11,125 bases of DNA from Caryophanales bacterium UBA2450 (GTDB lineage Bacteria > Bacillota_I > Bacilli_A > RFN20 > CAG-826), in NCBI GenBank assembly GCA_002342545.1, contig DDQE01000020.1, positions 1 to 11,125 on the forward strand, read 5' to 3'. The position numbers were made by a program, and so were the translations under genes. Of the stretch, positions 7,028-11,125 are shown one piece after another; position 1 is the stretch's first letter, and every line of letters starts with the position of its first letter. A model generated the notes under the pieces. That model saw only the letters and a list, made by a program, of their open reading frames with translations, searched no databases and was not told where the DNA came from.

Positions 7028-7819
7028 ATGAAACCAAATTATGAAAACTGGATGCCAAAGTGGATGGTGGTGGGAATGTTTGCTATCACCGGCATTGTCT
7101 TTGCTGGGGTGGTTGGATTTCTTATCACAACTATTTTAGTGTCGCCTTTATACACAATTGGTTTGGTAATATGTGTTTTAGGATTTGTGTTCTTTTTATA
7201 TTTATCAATTTTATTTGAAAAGATGAGGATTGCTTTTGACTATAACAGTGATCTTCACATTATGAAGACTGTCGCAGAAGGTACAGTGAAATACGTCAAA
7301 TTAGCCAAAGGACAAAAAGGATTAGATGTCGGTTGTGGTTCGGGAGCCTTAACAATCGCTTTGGCAAAGCTATATCCAGAGGCTGAAGTTGTGGGTATTG
7401 ATAGATGGGGCAAAGAATATGCTTCATTTAATAAACCACTTTGTGAAAATAACGCGAAAATAGAAGGCGTTAGCAATACTAGATTTATGCAAGGCAACGC
7501 CTTAAAATTACCTTTTGAAGATGAATCTTTTGATGCGATTGTTTCAAATTATGTTTATCACAACATTCCTTCTAGAGATAGACAATCGATCTTATTAGAA
7601 ACTTTAAGAACTCTTAAAAAAGGCGGAACATTTGCTATCCACGATATCTTCTCTAAAGGAAAATATGGCGATATGGAATCTTTTATGAGAAAACTTAAAG
7701 AAATGGGATATAAAGAAATAGAATTAGTGGACACCACAGATGGTTTGTTCTTCAAGGATAAAAAAGAAGCTAAGAGTTTAATGCTTCAAGATTCAAAATT
7801 GTTAAGAGGCATTAAATGA
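7028..7819 (+). CDS. Membrane-anchored class I SAM-dependent methyltransferase
   Basis: The 263-aa protein has two N-terminal transmembrane segments (about 12-38 and 41-63), followed by a Rossmann-type methyltransferase domain facing the cytoplasm by inference. Motif I is GLDVGCGSG (98-106). The acidic residue that usually binds the ribose of SAM is D125 in VVGID. The segment PFEDESFDAIVSNYVYHNI (162-180) covers the motif IV region, and LKKGGTFAIHDIF follows further on. The acceptor cannot be read from the sequence; the best resemblance is to the small-molecule/UbiE-like Methyltransf_11/25 group. AGGAGAG (7017-7023) gives a strong ribosome site for this ATG. The stop overlaps the next start as ATGA. 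Membrane tethering next to a transporter suggests modification of its cargo, which is inference. Confidence 0.88.
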   Translation: MKPNYENWMPKWMVVGMFAITGIVFAGVVGFLITTILVSPLYTIGLVICVLGFVFFLYLSILFEKMRIAFDYNSDLHIMKTVAEGTVKYVKLAKGQKGLDVGCGSGALTIALAKLYPEAEVVGIDRWGKEYASFNKPLCENNAKIEGVSNTRFMQGNALKLPFEDESFDAIVSNYVYHNIPSRDRQSILLETLRTLKKGGTFAIHDIFSKGKYGDMESFMRKLKEMGYKEIELVDTTDGLFFKDKKEAKSLMLQDSKLLRGIK

Positions 7820-8082
7820 TTTGGTTAATAACCATCATCCTTTCTTTAATTATGATGCTTGGATTTTTCCTTATGCTTTGGAGTGCGGTAGGATTTATCC
7901 AAAATAAAAAATTCTTTTCATCCGCTCCAAAAGCAATTGTGGAAGCGGTAGAGCCAAAAGAAGAAAAATTTAAAGGACAACACATTGTTGGCTGGATATT
8001 GATGGTTCTCTCTTTTGTTTTATTAATTGGACCAGTTGTTTATGGCATTTATGATGGCGTTACTAGAGAGTTCGGATATTAG
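7816..8082 (+). CDS. Small membrane protein, N-terminal part of a split gene
   Basis: The 88-aa product has transmembrane helices at about 2-27 and 57-79 joined by a charged loop (SAPKAIVEAVEPKEEKF). It is coupled to the methyltransferase by an ATGA overlap, so it belongs to the operon. The reading frame ends in TAG at 8080-8082. The same frame then stays open to 8313 and encodes two more hydrophobic segments. From memory, proteins about 165 aa long with both halves joined occur beside such methyltransferase/ABC genes, often with an aromatic residue at the junction. I therefore read this as a gene broken by one nonsense change (for example TGG to TAG). It could still yield a two-helix protein. 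No function is known. Confidence 0.65.
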   Translation: MIWLITIILSLIMMLGFFLMLWSAVGFIQNKKFFSSAPKAIVEAVEPKEEKFKGQHIVGWILMVLSFVLLIGPVVYGIYDGVTREFGY

Positions 8083-8106
8083 GATTTCTTTGTAAGATTT
8101 GTCATA

Positions 8107-8313
8107 ATGACCATTTCATTAAAATTCTTTGATATCTTGTTCTTTGATCTCGTACTTTTATGCCACTCAAATTTCTTTCCTCATTATTACCCTGAAGTCA
8201 AAGATTTAGTGGGTCCTCAGAATTTTGGCTACAACAAATGGACACATATAATTCACATAGTTCTATTTGTTGGAGTTTCATTCTTTTTAGCGTTTATAGG
8301 TACACTCTTTTAA
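8107..8313 (+). CDS. C-terminal part of the split membrane protein gene
   Basis: This 68-aa frame is in register with 7816-8082 and separated from it only by the TAG and eight sense codons (encoding DFFVRFVI) before this ATG. It begins and ends with hydrophobic segments (about 3-19 and 48-66) around a polar SNFFPHYYPEVKDLVGPQNFGY loop that looks conserved and lumen- or exterior-facing. No convincing ribosome binding site precedes the ATG, so independent translation is doubtful. It may be silent, reached by readthrough, or re-initiated after the upstream stop. It is the last frame of the ABC operon. It is best regarded as the tail of a pseudogenised or interrupted 165-codon gene. Confidence 0.5.
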   Translation: MTISLKFFDILFFDLVLLCHSNFFPHYYPEVKDLVGPQNFGYNKWTHIIHIVLFVGVSFFLAFIGTLF

Positions 8314-8326
8314 AAATGCACCTATA
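8295..8326 (+). other. Inverted repeat spanning the operon's last stop codon
   Basis: TATAGGT (8295-8301) and ACCTATA (8320-8326) are perfect inverted repeats with an 18-base spacer containing the stop of the 68-aa frame. No T tract follows, so it is a weak terminator candidate at best. It may protect the mRNA 3' end or be a protein site. Confidence 0.3.
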
Positions 8327-8349
8327 TGATAGTGGCAAGCAAAGTCTGC

Positions 8350-8512
8350 TTCCCCGTTTTTGCAAGTTAGCTTGAAATCTTAAAAGAAGACACAAAATTA
8401 TCAATATATTTTAAGAAACTAGTATAAAATACTAGTTTTTTACATTTCTAAGACATTTGTCATGTTCAATTACAACACAAAGAATAGAGTAACTTGAAAT
8501 AAAAACGGGGAA
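8350..8512 (+). ncRNA. Candidate structured RNA with a two-part closing stem
   Basis: TTCCCCGTTTTT (8350-8361) pairs perfectly with AAAAACGGGGAA (8501-8512). After a small internal loop (1 x 4), the pairing resumes with CAAGTTA (8363-8369) and TAACTTG (8490-8496). The enclosed 120 bases contain an 8-bp hairpin TCTTAAAA/TTTTAAGA (8378-8385 with 8409-8416) and next to it a 10-bp hairpin (8416-8438, sharing base 8416 as an alternative pair). Nested long-range pairing around side hairpins looks like a multi-helix RNA. I recognise no family: tmRNA, 6S, SRP and RNase P RNA hallmarks are absent. Orientation is uncertain because the stems read almost equally on both strands. It could also be a small element with terminal inverted repeats, but no flanking duplication is seen. 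Confidence 0.35.
8416..8441 (+). terminator. Intrinsic terminator of the ABC operon
   Basis: AAACTAGTAT (8416-8425) pairs with ATACTAGTTT (8429-8438) across an AAA loop, with the T run continuing to 8441. The 10-bp stem is perfect but AT-rich. An A run precedes it, so it may also act on the minus strand. It lies 103 bases beyond the last operon stop. Confidence 0.6.
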
Positions 8513-8539
8513 ATAAGTTATGTTGTCCCGAAAATATAA

Positions 8540-8578
8540 GAGGTAGCGGGTTATTAACGTAACACTTCAGATCCACCA
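8540..8578 (+). repeat. Partial direct copy of the tRNA-Ala 3' end (possible att remnant)
   Basis: TCAGATCCACCA (8567-8578) is identical to the last 12 bases of tRNA-Ala (144-155), including the CCA. GAGGTAG at 8540-8546 matches 122-128 of the tRNA in the same order and orientation, with the middle diverged and 5 bases longer. Homology stops at the CCA on one side and near the anticodon stem on the other. This is the usual extent of a displaced tRNA 3' end left by a tRNA-targeting integrative element. No matching acceptor 5' strand lies upstream, so it is not a tRNA gene. Confidence 0.5.
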
Positions 8579-8596
8579 AAATTGTAATAATTGTCG

Positions 8597-8628
8597 TTGT
8601 CCAAAGTTACTTATTGAAAATTGGACAA
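8597..8628 (+). other. Hairpin or palindromic site
   Basis: TTGTCCAA (8597-8604) and TTGGACAA (8621-8628) are perfect 8-bp inverted repeats with a 16-base spacer. The site lies between the tRNA-like fragment and a terminator. It could be an RNA hairpin or a recombinase or regulator arm site; nothing decides between these. Confidence 0.3.
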
Positions 8629-8650
8629 AATGATTTATCCAGCATAGATT

Positions 8651-8674
8651 AGGCCTCTTATGAGGTCTTTTCTT
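8651..8674 (+). terminator. Intrinsic terminator downstream of the tRNA-like fragment
   Basis: AGGCCTC (8651-8657) pairs with GAGGTCT (8662-8668) across TTAT, with one G-U pair, followed by TTTTCTT. No intact gene lies directly before it. It may be the original terminator of the tRNA-Ala gene, displaced if an element integrated at the tRNA 3' end, or it may serve the candidate RNA. Confidence 0.6.
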
Positions 8675-8748
8675 GTACATCTTTTAACTTTCAAATATAT
8701 TGATAGTTCAATTAGATTATTAAATAACATATATAAAAGAGAATTATT

Positions 8749-9075
8749 GTGAAGAATAAAATCGCATTAGTTGAATCACTTATATTTACATATCAATCAA
8801 AAGAAAATACGGTGGCATCGGTAATTGAAGATGACAATCTTTGGCTTACACAAAAATCTGTTGCTGACTAATTCGATTGTGAATCTAATAATGTCAGTTA
8901 CCATATTAATCAGATCTACTCATCTAATATATTAGATGAAAAGTCAACTCATCAAATTTTTCGAATAGTTCAAAAAGAAGGAAATAGAGAAGTGAAAAGA
9001 AATGCAAAATTAAATATCACTTTTAATATTGGCATCATCAGCGGCAATTTGTTTATAAAATATATTAACTATTAG
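8749..9075 (+). pseudogene. RhuM-family protein pseudogene
   Basis: Reading from the GTG at 8749, the frame encodes an N-terminal RhuM-like segment: IFTYQSKENTVASVIEDDNLWLTQKSVAD, then a TAA at codon 41 (8869-8871). It continues in the same frame as FDCESNNVSYHINQIYSSNILDEKST and VQKEGNREVKR. These match the RhuM pattern of a WLTQ..VA.LF block, a helix-turn-helix-like ...SYHI.NI..., LDEKST, and VQKEGNR. The family usually has Leu at the stop position, so TTA to TAA is the likely lesion. After KRNAKL the similarity fades and the frame closes at TAG (9073-9075), far short of the roughly 300 residues usual for the family, so the 3' part is deleted too. RhuM proteins are typical of mobile and accessory regions; their function is unclear. 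Confidence 0.75.
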
Positions 9076-9079
9076 AAAA

Positions 9080-10852
9080 CTATTTGATTTCACCTATTTT
9101 AGGCAAAGAAGATTCAAGAATTGATTCACCCATTAACGGATCAACATTTGATAATGACAAATTTTCTGCTTCAGCAAGATAAGCATATACTCCGTTTTTT
9201 GGAAGATATATATCAATAGTCCCGTCTATATATCTTTCAGCAGATAAAGCGCCACTAATCATTTGATCATTTTTATATTCAAAGATTGTTTGCTTAAGGT
9301 TTTCTTCATATAAAGTAAAAGATGTTGGTTTTGTAAGACGAAGAATATAATATGTTCCATCATTAAATTTGCATTTATCACTACCAAGGAAGCGTGAATC
9401 ACAACTAGAAAGGAAGCAGTAGCTTAATTCTGGTTGATGTCCAATAAATAGACCCATCGCGTTATCGCGGTAAAGAAGTTGAGCTAATATATCTTTTCTA
9501 AATCTAAAAGTTTCTGGAAGGTAAGCGAAGAAATCTGCGACTTCCATGTATAAATCTTGAATAGCATCAATATTATTCTTATTAGCCCCAAAGATTTGGA
9601 AAAGTAATAGTTGCATATCTGTAGCAAATTCAACGTTTTTACAGTCTTGAAGTTCAAGGAAGATATTTCTAATAAAACTATATTCAAAAATAATATCGAT
9701 GATAATATCTGGATTTATCTTTTCAATTTCTGGGTTACAGCCAAATACAGCAGCGATTAAATTTCTTAAGCCTTTTTCAACATCATTAAAATAAAGATTT
9801 CGATTGCTAAAGGCATTAATCGCCATATTATACACTAAAGCGCGAGTGAAGCGTCCTAAAGAAGGATGAATGCTTTTTATTGGAATATAAGTTTCAATTT
9901 CAGATACACCAACATCAAAGAATCTCCATTCATCCACTGTATAGTCATGGAATTTGTCAGCGCCATAAGTAAAGTGATATAGCGAGAGCATTTTTTCTCT
10001 TTCGCTTGAGTCAAAATAGATATCGTTTAATCGATCTGGATAATAATGATCTGTACCATATCTAGCAAAACCCCATTCATAAGGCGCCACTAGTGGAACT
10101 AGGTCATTATAATTTATAAAATTATGTATTCCTTGATATAAAGGAGCGCGCGCTTCTTCTAAAGTAGCCTCTACTCCCATTGGAGGTTCAAAACAATATG
10201 CATATATATCATCAACTGAATAATTATAATTATCAGTGGAATATTCTCCATCTACTGTACGGTTAAGTAATTTACCTGCAGTCATATTTGAAGTAATCGC
10301 TGCACGAGAGAATCCTGATATCCATATTTTAACGTGTCCATTTATATTGTTTGATGTTACATATTGATCAAAACCTGCGACCACTTTATCACTAGCCTCA
10401 TCAAAGCCTTTGGAATTACCGCTTTCTCCAAGAGTGAAATTACTTGTCCATTCAGCTTCATAAAATCCACCTCTTACTGCAATAGCAATTAGGGTGAAGT
10501 CTTTTACTATTTTACTTGCGATACCAAAAGCGATGCTATCGGTTTCTGGTTTAACATAGAAATAATCATTGAAATATAAATTACGGAAACCTTCTTTTTC
10601 CCATAGCTGTTTAAGATATTGATTTTTATTTTGATAGTCATCTCCCATTTTAAAAGTGGAAAGGGCCATCGCGTGACTAGCTAAAGCAATTTCTTCATGA
10701 AGATTTTTATTATCGAGTAAGAAATAGCTATCGTTATAATACGTATCAAAAACAAATTTCCCAGATGAGAATGTTAACTTATCTCTACTCTGGCAACTAG
10801 TTAAAGAAAGTAAGACAGGAATTAGAAGTAAAAAACAAAATTTATTTCTCAT
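9080..10852 (-). CDS. Lipoprotein with lipase-like alpha/beta-hydrolase domain
   Basis: The 590-aa protein begins with a lipoprotein signal peptide: MRNK, a hydrophobic stretch, and lipobox LTSC with the modified cysteine at C20. It should therefore be anchored outside the membrane. A lipase-class-3-like core follows. WTSNFTLGESG and GFDEASDKVVAGFDQYV (about 135-165) precede the nucleophile elbow IWISGFSRAA, with putative catalytic S182 in GFSRA. NDLVP (249-253) matches the DxVP segment that carries the catalytic Asp (D250) in such lipases; the His is not certain. The GFSRA elbow is unusual beside the more common GHSxG or GYSRG. The remaining half, about residues 300-590, has no motif I recognise. 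A substrate such as a lipid ester is inferred from fold only. It stands alone, 29 bases from a divergent regulator gene, and ends in TAG 4 bases from the RhuM pseudogene. Confidence 0.8.
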   Translation of the reverse strand: MRNKFCFLLLIPVLLSLTSCQSRDKLTFSSGKFVFDTYYNDSYFLLDNKNLHEEIALASHAMALSTFKMGDDYQNKNQYLKQLWEKEGFRNLYFNDYFYVKPETDSIAFGIASKIVKDFTLIAIAVRGGFYEAEWTSNFTLGESGNSKGFDEASDKVVAGFDQYVTSNNINGHVKIWISGFSRAAITSNMTAGKLLNRTVDGEYSTDNYNYSVDDIYAYCFEPPMGVEATLEEARAPLYQGIHNFINYNDLVPLVAPYEWGFARYGTDHYYPDRLNDIYFDSSEREKMLSLYHFTYGADKFHDYTVDEWRFFDVGVSEIETYIPIKSIHPSLGRFTRALVYNMAINAFSNRNLYFNDVEKGLRNLIAAVFGCNPEIEKINPDIIIDIIFEYSFIRNIFLELQDCKNVEFATDMQLLLFQIFGANKNNIDAIQDLYMEVADFFAYLPETFRFRKDILAQLLYRDNAMGLFIGHQPELSYCFLSSCDSRFLGSDKCKFNDGTYYILRLTKPTSFTLYEENLKQTIFEYKNDQMISGALSAERYIDGTIDIYLPKNGVYAYLAEAENLSLSNVDPLMGESILESSLPKIGEIK

Positions 10853-10881
10853 TTTAATAAATCATACTATATTTATAGCAA
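10853..10881. promoter_or_regulatory. Very short divergent intergenic region without ribosome sites
   Basis: Only 29 AT-rich bases separate the divergent starts at 10852 (minus) and 10882 (plus). No Shine-Dalgarno-like GGAGG is visible for either gene. -10-like motifs occur on both strands (TACTAT on plus, TATAGT on minus, overlapping around 10866-10871) at a distance that would give almost leaderless mRNAs. No convincing -35 is visible. The overlapping arrangement suggests mutually exclusive or co-regulated expression, which is inference. Confidence 0.35.
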
Positions 10882-11125
10882 ATGAAAAATTATAATCTCT
10901 ACTTAATTTCTTTAAGAGAAGATAAAGGACTTACTATCAAAGAAGCCAGTAAGCAGATGAAAATCTCCCCTTTATCGCTTTATTGTTATGAAAAAGGTTA
11001 TTTTCGTCCAAGTAAAAAGAATCTTGAAAAGATTAATACTTTTTATGGAGTGGAGCTTTCTTTAAAAGGACTTGATGGATATCCCGCGGCTAGTAATGAT
11101 GCAGTTATCGGCAAAAAGAAGAATT
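10882..11125 (+). CDS. XRE-type helix-turn-helix protein, N-terminal part (runs off window)
   Basis: The frame is open from ATG 10882 to the window end, 81 complete codons with no stop. It begins MKNYNLYLISLREDKGLTIKEA. Residues about 8-60 fit an XRE/Cro-type DNA-binding domain: LREDKGLTIKEASKQMKISPLSLYCYEKG is the classic helix-turn-helix spacing, followed by RPSKKNLEKINTFYGV, which corresponds to the usual 'P....L.KIA..Y.V' tail. What follows (GLDGYPAASNDAVIGKKKN) is not part of the domain, so the complete protein is longer and may carry a membrane or ligand domain. It is divergent to the lipase-like lipoprotein gene across 29 bases and is a candidate regulator of it. No ribosome site is visible. 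Confidence 0.7.
   Translation, partial: MKNYNLYLISLREDKGLTIKEASKQMKISPLSLYCYEKGYFRPSKKNLEKINTFYGVELSLKGLDGYPAASNDAVIGKKKN

Noticed and set aside
7817..7819. TGA recoding as Trp (code 4)
   Set aside because: Trp is encoded by TGG throughout, and TGA ends the methyltransferase and tnpA frames at overlapping ATGA junctions.
66..8326. CACCTAT motif seen near 71, 2746 and 8319
   Set aside because: Seven bases in AT-rich DNA with no shared context; treated as chance.
8350..8578. tmRNA ending in the CCA at 8578
   Set aside because: There is no T-arm sequence before the CCA, no matching acceptor 5' strand and no tag-peptide frame.
1..11125. CRISPR arrays or other regularly spaced repeats
   Set aside because: None found on reading; the only regular short spacing is the 11-bp half-site array at 2776-2813.

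Overview
The window is AT-rich (low-GC) DNA. Ribosome binding sites are of the AGGAGG type, the tRNA carries an encoded CCA, and Trp is TGG while TGA and TAG both act as stops. This suggests a low-GC Bacillota, perhaps an uncultured gut Bacilli/Erysipelotrichia-like lineage using code 11. The taxonomic guess is inference only.

Layout. (1) 27-250: promoter, a tRNA-Ala gene with anticodon CGC, and an intrinsic terminator. (2) 273-2723: an apparently complete IS66-family insertion sequence on the minus strand (tnpA, tnpB, tnpC), with 23-bp perfect terminal inverted repeats starting GTAA and a perfect 8-bp target duplication. (3) 2765-8313: a plus-strand operon behind an extended -10 promoter. 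The promoter overlaps four alternating inverted half-sites spaced 11 bp apart. The operon encodes two ABC half-transporters, an L-2-amino-thiazoline-4-carboxylate (ATC) hydrolase-family protein, a membrane-anchored SAM methyltransferase, and a small membrane protein split by an in-frame TAG. (4) 8295-8674: a gene-free stretch rich in hairpins. It holds a candidate structured RNA (8350-8512), a copy of the 3' end of the tRNA-Ala (8540-8578), and a terminator. (5) 8749-9075: a RhuM-family pseudogene. (6) 9080-10852, minus strand: a lipoprotein with a lipase-like alpha/beta-hydrolase core. (7) 10882-end: the start of a divergent XRE-type helix-turn-helix gene.

How it fits together. The two ABC half-transporters resemble the heterodimeric YbtPQ/IrtAB-type group used for metallophore uptake, judged from the DPENE segment after Walker B and the C-terminal region. 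An ATC hydrolase-family enzyme and a methyltransferase sit in the same transcription unit. A reasonable hypothesis is an uptake-and-processing (or modification-and-export) system for a small, possibly thiazoline-containing or cysteine-derived molecule. No biosynthetic genes are visible to fix the substrate.

The 3' end of the tRNA-Ala recurs about 8.4 kb downstream as a direct repeat, followed by its own terminator-like hairpin. The operon may therefore lie on an old tRNA-targeted genomic island into which IS66 jumped later. No integrase is present, so this remains an inference.
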